Part shown: one piece after another, positions 6,188 through 13,568 of the stretch
Position numbering within the stretch: position 1 is the first letter of the stretch
Layout of the letters: every line of letters begins with the position of its first letter
DNA from: JAAFHS01 sp031396505
GTDB taxonomy: Bacteria > Pseudomonadota > Alphaproteobacteria > Rhodobacterales > Rhodobacteraceae
Reading direction: 5' to 3'
NCBI GenBank assembly: GCA_031396505.1
Contig: JANNKX010000179.1
Span: 1-19,713, forward strand
Length of the DNA stretch: 19,713 nt
Program-made: the position numbers and the translations under genes
The notes under the pieces: model-generated
The model's input: the letters and a program-made list of their open reading frames with translations, nothing else
Told to the model about the DNA's origin: nothing
Databases searched by the model: none

Positions 6188-7294
6188 ATGAAACTGAAGA
6201 ATATGATCGCGACAGGCGCAAGCCTGATCGCACTTGTTGCGGGTGGCATGGCGCAAGCCCAGTCGATGGACGAAATCATCGCCGCCGCCAAAGCCGAAGG
6301 GATGCTGACGACCATCGCCCTGCCCCATGACTGGTGCGGTTATGGCGCCATCATCGCCTCGTTCAAGGCAAAATACCCCGAAATCACCGTCAATGAACTG
6401 AACCCCGACGCAGGTTCGGCTGACGAGCTTGAGGCGATCCGCGCCAACAAAGACAACACCGGCCCGCAAGCCCCCGACGTCATCGACGTGGGTCTGGCAT
6501 TCGGCCCGCAGGCACAGGCCGAAGGTCTGACCCAGCCTTACAAAGTCTCGACATGGGATGAAATCCCCGCCGACGTAAAAGATGCCGATGGCCACTGGTA
6601 TGGCGCCTATTATGGCGTGATGGCCTTTGGTGTGAACAAAGACCTGATCGAAACTACGCCCACGACATGGGAAGATCTGCTGAAAGCCGACTACGCCGCG
6701 TCCTTCGCACTGACCGGTGATCCGCGTGCATCGAACCAGGCGATCCTTGCCATCCTGTCGGCCGGCATGTCGCGTGGCGCAGAACCGGGCGCTGACAGCG
6801 GCACCAAAGGCCTTGAATTCATGGCCGAACTGAACGCCGCCGGCAACTTTGTACCCGTGTCGGGCAAGGCAGGCACCATCGCCCAAGGCCAGACCCCCAT
6901 CGTCGCCGCATGGGACTACAACCTGCTGGCATGGCGCGACAGCCTTGCCGGCAACCCCGAGATCGAGGTCGTGATCCCCGAAGGCCCGGTTCTGGCCGGT
7001 GTCTATGTGCAGGCCATCAGCGCCTATGCCCCGCATCCAAACGCGGCAAAGCTGTGGATGGAACATCTGTTCTCGGACGAAGGTCAGAACGGCTATGTCG
7101 CGGGCTACTGCCACACCGCACGTTTCAACAGCATGGTCGCCGCTGGTGCCGTGCCGCAGGAACTGCTGGATGCCCTGCCCCCGGCCGAGGCCTATACCCG
7201 CGCCATCTTCCCGTCAGTTGATCAGCAGGCCGCCAACAAAACGGTCGTGACCGAAGGCTGGGATGCCAAGGTCGGCGCCGTCGTCGCCGAATGA
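6188..7294 (+). CDS. Periplasmic substrate-binding protein of an ABC importer (Fe3+/polyamine/phosphonate type)
   Basis: The 368-residue protein starts with a clear Sec signal peptide: positively charged MKLK, a hydrophobic core, and an AQA cleavage site near residue 25. The mature part has the two-lobe extracellular SBP fold of the SBP_bac_6/8 groups, with IIASFKAKYPEITVNELNP, APDVIDVG, YYGVMAFGVNKDLI, TWEDLLKADY, LTGDPRASNQA and AAWDYNLLAW. One cysteine in DWCGYG near the ligand cleft and one in GYCHTARF near the C-terminus could form a disulfide. Ligands in this superfamily include iron, polyamines, thiamine and 2-aminoethylphosphonate. I cannot choose from sequence alone, and I see no tyrosine cluster typical of iron binders. 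It is the first gene of the transporter and is separated from the permeases by a hairpin. Confidence 0.85.
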   Translation: MKLKNMIATGASLIALVAGGMAQAQSMDEIIAAAKAEGMLTTIALPHDWCGYGAIIASFKAKYPEITVNELNPDAGSADELEAIRANKDNTGPQAPDVIDVGLAFGPQAQAEGLTQPYKVSTWDEIPADVKDADGHWYGAYYGVMAFGVNKDLIETTPTTWEDLLKADYAASFALTGDPRASNQAILAILSAGMSRGAEPGADSGTKGLEFMAELNAAGNFVPVSGKAGTIAQGQTPIVAAWDYNLLAWRDSLAGNPEIEVVIPEGPVLAGVYVQAISAYAPHPNAAKLWMEHLFSDEGQNGYVAGYCHTARFNSMVAAGAVPQELLDALPPAEAYTRAIFPSVDQQAANKTVVTEGWDAKVGAVVAE

Positions 7295-7302
7295 TCTGAT
7301 CC

Positions 7303-7334
7303 TGCGCCCGCCCCTGATCACCGGGGCGGGCGCA
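7303..7334 (+). terminator. Strong intercistronic hairpin between SBP and permease genes
   Basis: TGCGCCCGCCCC (7303-7314) and GGGGCGGGCGCA (7323-7334) form a perfect 12-bp GC-rich stem with an 8-nt loop. There is no T-run, so it is more likely an mRNA-stabilising or attenuating element that keeps binding protein in excess over the membrane parts. This arrangement is frequent in ABC importer operons. Confidence 0.75.
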
Positions 7335-7354
7335 TCCTTTGCAAGGCCCACCCG

Positions 7355-8257
7355 ATGACCGATGCCACCATCACCGACGCCGCAACCCGCCCCCCGGCCA
7401 CAAATCCTGTGCAGCGCCTCTCGCTGACGTGGTTTGGCGTGGTGCCCTTCCTGATCTTTGCTTTTCTGTTTCTGATCCTGCCCACCCTGAATATCGTCAT
7501 CGGCGCATTCCGCACCCCCGATGGCAGCGTCACCCTTGCCAATATTCGCGGCCTGTTTGTGCCCGAAATCATCAATCCCTTCTGGCTGTCGATGAAGATC
7601 AGCCTGCTCACCGCCTTCCTTGGCTGCCTGATCGGTCTTGCCATGGCTGCCGCCGTCACCAAGGGCGGCCTGCCATCCTGGATCCGCGATGCCATGCTGA
7701 CGTTTTCCGGCGTCGCCTCAAACTTTGCCGGTGTGCCTCTTGCCTTCGCTTTTATCGCAACGCTTGGCCGCCTTGGCCTAGTCACTGTCGTGTTGAAGGA
7801 AGTGTTCGGCATCAATCTTGCCGGGCTTGGCTTTAACCTGATCAGCTTTCTGGGCCTGACCCTGACCTACCTTTATTTCCAGATCCCCCTGATGATCCTG
7901 ATCATCACCCCCGCCCTTGACGGCCTCAAACGCGAATGGCGCGAGGCCGCCGAAATGTTGGGGGCCACGGGCAGTCAATACTGGCGCATGGTTGCCATGC
8001 CCGTGCTCTGGCCATCGCTTCTGGGCACCTTTGCCTTGCTGTTTGCCAATGCATTCGGTGCCGTCGCCACCGCCATGGCCCTGACCGGATCATCCTTGTC
8101 AATCATCCCGATCATCCTGTTTGCCCAGATTCGTGGTGATGTGTTGCAGGACCCGCATCTTGGCTATGCCGTCGCCTTTGGCATGATCGTCATCACCGGC
8201 ATCGCCAACCTTGTCTATATCGTGCTGCGCGCCCGCGCCGAACGGTGGTTGAAATGA
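7355..8257 (+). CDS. ABC importer permease 1
   Basis: The 300-residue integral membrane protein has about six hydrophobic segments, beginning with LTWFGVVPFLIFAFLFLIL. It carries the EAA loop that docks with the ATPase: EWREAAEMLGATGSQYWRMV, followed by MPVLWPSLLG. It belongs to the binding-protein-dependent permease family (PotB/ThiP/PhnU-like). With the next gene it would form the heterodimeric channel for the ligand of the preceding binding protein. The start follows the intercistronic hairpin. Its TGA overlaps the next ATG (ATGA), indicating coupled translation. The N-terminal 20 residues are rich in Thr, Ala and Pro and cytoplasmic. Confidence 0.87.
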   Translation: MTDATITDAATRPPATNPVQRLSLTWFGVVPFLIFAFLFLILPTLNIVIGAFRTPDGSVTLANIRGLFVPEIINPFWLSMKISLLTAFLGCLIGLAMAAAVTKGGLPSWIRDAMLTFSGVASNFAGVPLAFAFIATLGRLGLVTVVLKEVFGINLAGLGFNLISFLGLTLTYLYFQIPLMILIITPALDGLKREWREAAEMLGATGSQYWRMVAMPVLWPSLLGTFALLFANAFGAVATAMALTGSSLSIIPIILFAQIRGDVLQDPHLGYAVAFGMIVITGIANLVYIVLRARAERWLK

Positions 8258-9045
8258 TCCGCTCTCCCCGGTTCTGGTCTTGGGTCGCCTTCGGCGGGGG
8301 GCTTTTGTATTTCTTCATTCCCCTGATCGGCATGTTCGAATTTTCACTGCGCGCCCGGCGCGGCGAATATTCCTTTCAGGCCTATACCAACGTCCTGTCA
8401 GACCCGCAGTTTCACCAGACTTTTGTCTATTCCGCGATCATGGCCCTGTTCACCATCGTGTTCGGTGTGTTGATCGTGACGCCAACCGCGTTCTGGGTCC
8501 GCCTGAAACTGCCCCGCTTGCGCCCCATCGTCGAATTCATCACCCTGCTGCCGCTGGTCATTCCGCCCATCGTCATCGTGTTCGGCTATATCCGCCTTTA
8601 CAACACCTCCAGCTGGCTGCCGCTGACCGGCTCGGCCTTTGGCACCGATATCCTGCTGATGTTCGGCTATGCCACGCTCGCCCTGCCCTACATGTACCGC
8701 GCCATTGATACCGGCCTGCGCAGCATTGACGTTGGCACCCTGACAGAGGCCGCGCAATCGCTGGGGGCCGGATGGTTTACCATCATCACCCGGTTGATTT
8801 TGCCCAACGTGCTGGTGGCCGTGCTGTCGGGCGCGTTTCTGACATTTGCCATCGTGATTGGCGAATACGTCTTTGCTGCATTGCTGAACCGCCCTGCCTT
8901 TGGCCCCTATATGGTCTGGATGGGCGGCAACAAGGCCTATGAACCCGCAGCATTGGCCGTACTTGCCTTCGCCATCACATGGGCCTGCATGGCCCTGATC
9001 CAGCTTGCAACCCGATTTTCAAAGCACACAAGGGCGCAACGATAA
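8254..9045 (+). CDS. ABC importer permease 2
   Basis: The 263-residue inner-membrane permease has about six membrane segments (WVAFGGGLLYFFIPLIGMF at the start). Its EAA loop reads LTEAAQSLGAGWFTIITRLI, followed by LPNVLVAVLSG. It is PotC/PhnV-like and is the partner of the upstream permease. I chose the ATG at 8254, which overlaps the previous stop by 4 nt, over an in-frame GTG three codons earlier. Its stop TAA shares one base with the ATG of the ATPase gene (TAATG at 9043-9047), so all three membrane and energy genes appear translationally coupled. Confidence 0.87.
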   Translation: MIRSPRFWSWVAFGGGLLYFFIPLIGMFEFSLRARRGEYSFQAYTNVLSDPQFHQTFVYSAIMALFTIVFGVLIVTPTAFWVRLKLPRLRPIVEFITLLPLVIPPIVIVFGYIRLYNTSSWLPLTGSAFGTDILLMFGYATLALPYMYRAIDTGLRSIDVGTLTEAAQSLGAGWFTIITRLILPNVLVAVLSGAFLTFAIVIGEYVFAALLNRPAFGPYMVWMGGNKAYEPAALAVLAFAITWACMALIQLATRFSKHTRAQR

Positions 9046-10097
9046 TGGCCTTCCTGACGATCTCGCATCTGGAAAAATCGTTTGGCACCACCAGGGTGGT
9101 CAAGGATTTTGATCTGGATATCGCAAAGGGCGAATTCGTGTCGCTGCTTGGCCCGTCGGGCTGTGGCAAGACCACCGTTCTGCGCATGGTGGCGGGGTTC
9201 GAGACCCCCTCGCAAGGCGCGATCCGGATTGACGGCAAGGATGTGGTGGGCCTGCGCCCCAACCAGCGCAACATCGGCATGGTGTTTCAGGCCTATGCGC
9301 TGTTTCCCAACCTGACGGTCGCGCAAAATGTGGCCTTCGGGATGAAGGTCAAGGGCCTGCCAAAGGCCGAAATTGACGCGCGCGTGACCGAAATGCTCGG
9401 GCTCATCGGCCTGCCCACGCTGGGCGACCGCTTTCCGTTCCAACTGTCCGGCGGGCAGCAGCAGCGCGTGGCCCTTGCCCGCGCGCTGGCCGTCAAACCG
9501 CAGGTCTTGCTGCTGGATGAACCGCTCTCGGCGCTTGACGCCAAGATCAGAGTCAGCCTGCGCAGTGAAATCCGCGAAATTCAGCGCCGCCTTGGCATTA
9601 CCACCATCTTCGTGACCCATGATCAGGAAGAGGCGCTGTCGATGTCTGACCGGATCGTCGTGATGAACGGCGGGATTGCCGAACAGGTCGGCACCCCGTT
9701 TGAGGTGTATAACCGCCCTGCGACCAAATTCGTGGCGAATTTCGTGGGCACGCTCAACACCTTCGACGCGAAAGTCGAAAACGCGTCAGAAGGCCGGATC
9801 AGCCTTGATGGCGTGGCGATGACCCTGCTGGCCCCGTTCCGCGATGCGCCCCACGTCGCCATCGCCCTGCGCCCCGAAGCGGTGCATCTGGGCCGGGCCG
9901 AGGGGCGCGAGGTTGTGCTGCCCGCGATGATCGAAGACGTGCATTTCATGGGGTCGGTGATCCGCGTCCGGGCCCGCGTGGCGGGCGCATCGGTGGCGCT
10001 GGATACGTTCAACCGCGCCGACAGCCCGCCCCCCGCCGTCGGGTCAACCGCCGAAGTCAGCCTTTCGGCCCGCGATGTGATCGTGCTGCATGCCTGA
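9045..10097 (+). CDS. ABC importer ATP-binding protein (PotA/FbpC/PhnT-like)
   Basis: The 350-residue ATPase carries Walker A GPSGCGKT (about 36-43), the Q-loop MVFQAYALFPNLTV, signature LSGGQQQR, Walker B VLLLDEPLSALDA, and the switch histidine in IFVTHDQEEALS. A C-terminal TOBE-like regulatory region of about 110 residues follows, including IALRPEAVHLG. It powers the importer encoded just upstream. The ATG overlaps the preceding stop codon. A longer in-frame start at 8979 would lie inside permease 2 and adds 22 residues with no homology, so I rejected it. No second binding-protein or metabolic gene follows on this strand. Confidence 0.9.
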   Translation: MAFLTISHLEKSFGTTRVVKDFDLDIAKGEFVSLLGPSGCGKTTVLRMVAGFETPSQGAIRIDGKDVVGLRPNQRNIGMVFQAYALFPNLTVAQNVAFGMKVKGLPKAEIDARVTEMLGLIGLPTLGDRFPFQLSGGQQQRVALARALAVKPQVLLLDEPLSALDAKIRVSLRSEIREIQRRLGITTIFVTHDQEEALSMSDRIVVMNGGIAEQVGTPFEVYNRPATKFVANFVGTLNTFDAKVENASEGRISLDGVAMTLLAPFRDAPHVAIALRPEAVHLGRAEGREVVLPAMIEDVHFMGSVIRVRARVAGASVALDTFNRADSPPPAVGSTAEVSLSARDVIVLHA

Positions 10098-10181
10098 ATG
10101 GCGCCGATCCCAAATATTAACAAGATGTGAATTTAGCCTTGTTTTGAGAATCTATGTTATTGATATATATGATGAACATTG

Positions 10182-10203
10182 AAAATTGACAGCCGTCAAT
10201 TTT
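10182..10203. terminator. Dyad between convergent operons, overlapping a stop codon
   Basis: AAAATTGAC (10182-10190) and GTCAATTTT (10195-10203) are perfect 9-bp arms around AGCC. The T-rich arm end could serve as the U-tract in either direction, so a weak bidirectional terminator is likely. The arm overlaps the stop codon of the minus-strand flavoprotein (10202-10204). The AT-rich 104-bp spacer holds nothing else I can support. Confidence 0.5.
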
Positions 10204-12658
10204 ATGCCTTCACAGCCAAATTATCAGGGTCCACCAATGGTTTCAGATGCACCCGTGCCGCCACCCGCGCGGATGCCACCTCCAACTCATATGTCCCGCC
10301 CGTGATGAAATCCGTCGTCACCCCACCGGCATGGCGCACATAGCCCATCCCGATCGCTCTCCCGACCGTATGCCCATGCCCCCCCGACGACAGCCAGCCC
10401 ACCCGCTGCCCGTCACGGTAAATCGTCTCGCGCCCCAGCAGCACGATGGCCGGGTCGTCAACCGTAAACGCCGCCAGCCGCTTTTTCACGCCACCGGCCA
10501 GTTGCGCCGCAATCGCGTCGCGCCCCAGAAAAGGCACCTCCGAATTCATCTTGCAGGCCCACGTCAGTCCCGCCTCGACCGGTGTATGATCCGGCCCGAT
10601 ATCCGATCCCCAGGCCCGATAGCCTTTTTCCAGGCGCAGCGTTTCAATCGCGCGGTAGCCCGCGTTGACCAACCCCAGATCGCCCCCCGCCGCCATCAGA
10701 GCGGTGTAAACCGTCACTGCCATGTCGGTGGGCAAATGCAACTCCCACCCCAACTCGCCCACATAGGTCACCCGCAGCGCCAGCACCGGGCAGCCTGCGA
10801 TGCTGATACTGCGCGCCGTGCCAAAGAGGAAACCGTCGTTCGTCAGATCATCCGGGCAGACCCGCGCCAGAATCTGCCGCGCGTTCGGCCCCATCAGCGA
10901 CAGCACCGCCGACCCCGACGTCACGTCCAACAGTTGCGCGTTCAGGCCCGCCGGAACATTGCGCGCGATCCAGTCGAAATCATGTGTGGCAAAACCCGTG
11001 CCGGTGACGATGTAGAACTGATCCTGCGCCATCCGCGCCACCGTCAGATCGCATTCAATCCCGCCCTTGGCGTTCAACATCTGGGTATAGGTCAGGCTGC
11101 CCACGGCACGGTCCACATTCCCCGCCGCGATCCACGACAAAGCTCTTGCCGCATCAGGCCCCTGCAGGATGAACTTGGCAAAACTCGTCTGATCGATCAG
11201 CACCGCCGCGTTCCGCGCCGCATGATGTTCCCGCGCCACCGCGTCAAACCAGCCGGGGCGGCCATAGCTGTAACGATCAACCGGGTCTTCACCCTGTGCC
11301 GCAAACCAGTTCGGCCGTTCCCATCCCAGCTTTTCGCCAAAACACGCGCCTGCCGCCGCGAGATGCCCATACAGCGGCGACCGCCGCGTGGGGCGCATCG
11401 ACTGCATCTCCTCACCGGGCCATGCAATGGTGTAATGCTTGCCGTAAGCCTCTGTCGTGCGCGTGCGCACCCAGTCAGTACTGCGGTGCACCGCGCCAAA
11501 GCGGCGAATATCCACGGGCCACAAATCAAACGGCGCCGCCCCCTGCACCACCCATTCGGCCAGTGCCATGCCCGCCCCGCCACCTGACGCAATACCAAAG
11601 GCGTTGAAACCCGCGCCGACGAACAGGTTGCGCAATTCCGGTGCCTCGCCCAGAATGAAATTGCCATCGGGCGTGAAACTTTCCGGCCCGTTGATCAATT
11701 GCTTGACGCCCGCCGTGGCCAGCGCGGGCACGCGGGCAATCGCGTCCTCCATGAACTGGCTATAGTGTTCAAAGTCTGACGTCAGCAGTTCAAAGTGGAA
11801 CCCGTCCGGGATGCCATCTTTTGCCCACGGTTTCGGGTTCGGTTCATATCCGCCCCAAACCAGACCCCCAACCTCCTCTTTCCAGTAGGTCAGCCGATCC
11901 GGGTCGCGCAGGGTGGGCAGGGTTGATGTGACGCCGGGGATGGCCTCGGTCACCATGTACTGATGCTCCACCGATACCAGCGGCACGTTGACGCCCACCG
12001 TCGCCGCAAGACGGCGTGTCCATTGCCCCGCGCACAGGATGATTTTTTCGCACTGGATCGTGCCCTCTGGCGTTTCCACGCCGGTGATGCGGCCCTCGTC
12101 GACGATGATCCGGGTGACGGGTGTATCCTCAAATATCTTCACCCCCGCCATGCGCGCGCCACGGGCAAGGGACTGGGTGATGTCAGACGGGTTGGCCTGT
12201 CCGTCGGTCGGCAGATAGGCCGCACCCACCAGATCGTCGATCGTCATCAGCGGCCACAGATCCTGCGCCTCACGCGGGGTCAACAGGTGCATCTCCAACC
12301 CGAAGGAATGCGCGGTGGTCGCCTGACGTTTTACTTCGGTCCAGCGTTCTGCATTGCAAGCAAGGCGCAGGCCGCCATTCATTTTCCAGCCGGTGTTCAA
12401 GCCGGTTTCCGCCTCAAGCCGTTTATACAGATCGACCGAATACCCCAACAATTGCGTAATGTTCGCAGACGTTCGCAACTGCCCCACCAGCCCCGCCGCA
12501 TGGAACGTGGTGCCAGACGTCAGCTTTTTCCGTTCCAGCAGGACGGTATCGGTCCAGCCCAGTTTGCCAAGGTGGTAGGCGGTTGAACATCCGATGATGC
12601 CGCCGCCAATGATGACGGCACGCGCGGTGGTGGGCAGGTTTGACATGGGGTCTCTCAT
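10202..12658 (-). CDS. FAD-dependent dehydrogenase fused to GcvT (dimethylglycine/sarcosine dehydrogenase-like)
   Basis: The protein is 818 residues, or 814 from the internal ATG at 12646, which fits homology slightly better. The N-terminal DAO-type FAD domain has VIIGGGIIGCSTAYHLGKLG and SGTTFHAAGLVGQ. The histidine (about 49 from the internal ATG) matches the covalent flavin site of dimethylglycine and sarcosine dehydrogenases. An FAO_M-like linker lies near 375-425. GcvT N- and C-terminal folate-binding domains fill about 430-805, with VGSLTYTQMLNAKGGIECD and YRAIETLRLEKGYRAW. Relatives oxidise N-methyl or secondary/tertiary amines and pass the formaldehyde unit to tetrahydrofolate. The first ATG overlaps the stop of the kinase gene (ATGA), so the two are coupled. 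The substrate is unknown, but the kinase and polyol-type transporter upstream argue against simple dimethylglycine. Confidence 0.85.
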   Translation of the reverse strand: MRDPMSNLPTTARAVIIGGGIIGCSTAYHLGKLGWTDTVLLERKKLTSGTTFHAAGLVGQLRTSANITQLLGYSVDLYKRLEAETGLNTGWKMNGGLRLACNAERWTEVKRQATTAHSFGLEMHLLTPREAQDLWPLMTIDDLVGAAYLPTDGQANPSDITQSLARGARMAGVKIFEDTPVTRIIVDEGRITGVETPEGTIQCEKIILCAGQWTRRLAATVGVNVPLVSVEHQYMVTEAIPGVTSTLPTLRDPDRLTYWKEEVGGLVWGGYEPNPKPWAKDGIPDGFHFELLTSDFEHYSQFMEDAIARVPALATAGVKQLINGPESFTPDGNFILGEAPELRNLFVGAGFNAFGIASGGGAGMALAEWVVQGAAPFDLWPVDIRRFGAVHRSTDWVRTRTTEAYGKHYTIAWPGEEMQSMRPTRRSPLYGHLAAAGACFGEKLGWERPNWFAAQGEDPVDRYSYGRPGWFDAVAREHHAARNAAVLIDQTSFAKFILQGPDAARALSWIAAGNVDRAVGSLTYTQMLNAKGGIECDLTVARMAQDQFYIVTGTGFATHDFDWIARNVPAGLNAQLLDVTSGSAVLSLMGPNARQILARVCPDDLTNDGFLFGTARSISIAGCPVLALRVTYVGELGWELHLPTDMAVTVYTALMAAGGDLGLVNAGYRAIETLRLEKGYRAWGSDIGPDHTPVEAGLTWACKMNSEVPFLGRDAIAAQLAGGVKKRLAAFTVDDPAIVLLGRETIYRDGQRVGWLSSGGHGHTVGRAIGMGYVRHAGGVTTDFITGGTYELEVASARVAARVHLKPLVDPDNLAVKA

Positions 12659-13518
12659 GGATGGCGGAACGCGTCGAACGCCGCGCGGTAGGCCGCAAGG
12701 TTGGTGGCGGTATAGGCGGCAAAGTCAACGGGCAAGTCAGAGTGGATTTCCTGCACCATGGACCACATCGCCTCACGCAGGGCACTTGCCGCCTTCATCG
12801 CGCGGTAACGGTGCCACAGTTGCGCATCGGGCGGCCGGTTGAAATAGCGGCGCAGCATGCGGGATTCCTGCTGGGGCGTGAGACCAGCATTGGCGATGGC
12901 CCCCAGATCAAACAGCGGCGAATTGAAGCCCGCATATTCCCAGTCAATCAGCCACATGCGGGTGCCGTCATGCAGGAAATTGGCGGGCAACAGGTCATTA
13001 TGGCCGAACACGAGGTCAATGGCACCGACCTCGGCCTCCAGCTCGGCCGCATCTGCCAGCAGGTCATCGGTCAGATGGGCGCTGCCGCCATCGCGCAGGG
13101 TGGCGGCATAATCGCGCAAGGTGTGGAAGACCCAGAACAGCGGCGCAGGCCCGCGCAGATGACGGGGGATGTCGCGATGCGCGCGGATGACAATGTCCAA
13201 CGCCAGATCAAGCTGGGCGTCGTCGCACAGATCGGCAACGGTCAGGGTGCGGGCGGTGATGAAGTCGATCACCAGCACGCCATCGGCATGATAGCGGACG
13301 GCGGGTGAAACACCGGCGGCATGCGCGGCACGGGATGCGGCAAGTTCGGTGCTGCGAAAGATGTGATGCACGGGGATATCACCGCCGATCCGCACTACGG
13401 ATTTGCCACGCCCGTCGGTCACGACGAAATTCTGGTTGGTGATGCCGCCCGGCAAGGGGGCAATATGCGCAGCGCCCTGCCAGATCGGCAACGCCTTGAC
13501 GCGGTCTGTCGGTGTCAT
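12655..13518 (-). CDS. Choline/ethanolamine kinase- or APH-like small-molecule phosphotransferase
   Basis: The 287-residue protein kinase-like-fold enzyme has PLPGGITNQNF (nucleotide loop) near residue 21. The Brenner catalytic motif GHNDLLPANFL has its catalytic Asp near 175. The DFG-equivalent LIDWEYAGFNSPLFDLG is near 190-206 and binds Mg2+. The IDWEYA and FDLG pattern is closest to choline and ethanolamine kinases, but bacterial members phosphorylate many hydroxyl compounds. I chose the ATG at 13518, which has a GGGGGG-type ribosome binding site, over a GTG six codons upstream. It overlaps the flavoprotein gene by 4 nt and follows the dihydroxyacetone-kinase-like gene by about 50 nt. A role in phosphorylating the imported substrate or an intermediate is inference. 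Confidence 0.78.
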   Translation of the reverse strand: MTPTDRVKALPIWQGAAHIAPLPGGITNQNFVVTDGRGKSVVRIGGDIPVHHIFRSTELAASRAAHAAGVSPAVRYHADGVLVIDFITARTLTVADLCDDAQLDLALDIVIRAHRDIPRHLRGPAPLFWVFHTLRDYAATLRDGGSAHLTDDLLADAAELEAEVGAIDLVFGHNDLLPANFLHDGTRMWLIDWEYAGFNSPLFDLGAIANAGLTPQQESRMLRRYFNRPPDAQLWHRYRAMKAASALREAMWSMVQEIHSDLPVDFAAYTATNLAAYRAAFDAFRHP

Positions 13519-13568
13519 GGTCCCCCCGTTTGCCACAGCAAAGCGGCAATCGGGGGCGAAGTCAAAGG

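Noticed and set aside
6110..7114. Minus-strand 334-residue frame opposite the SBP gene
   Set aside because: This is an antisense shadow. The plus strand has a signal peptide, ribosome binding site and SBP motifs.
10247..11587. Plus-strand 446-residue frame opposite the flavoprotein
   Set aside because: Its composition is rich in Arg, His, Pro and Gln, with no motifs; the opposite strand encodes the clear FAD-GcvT protein.
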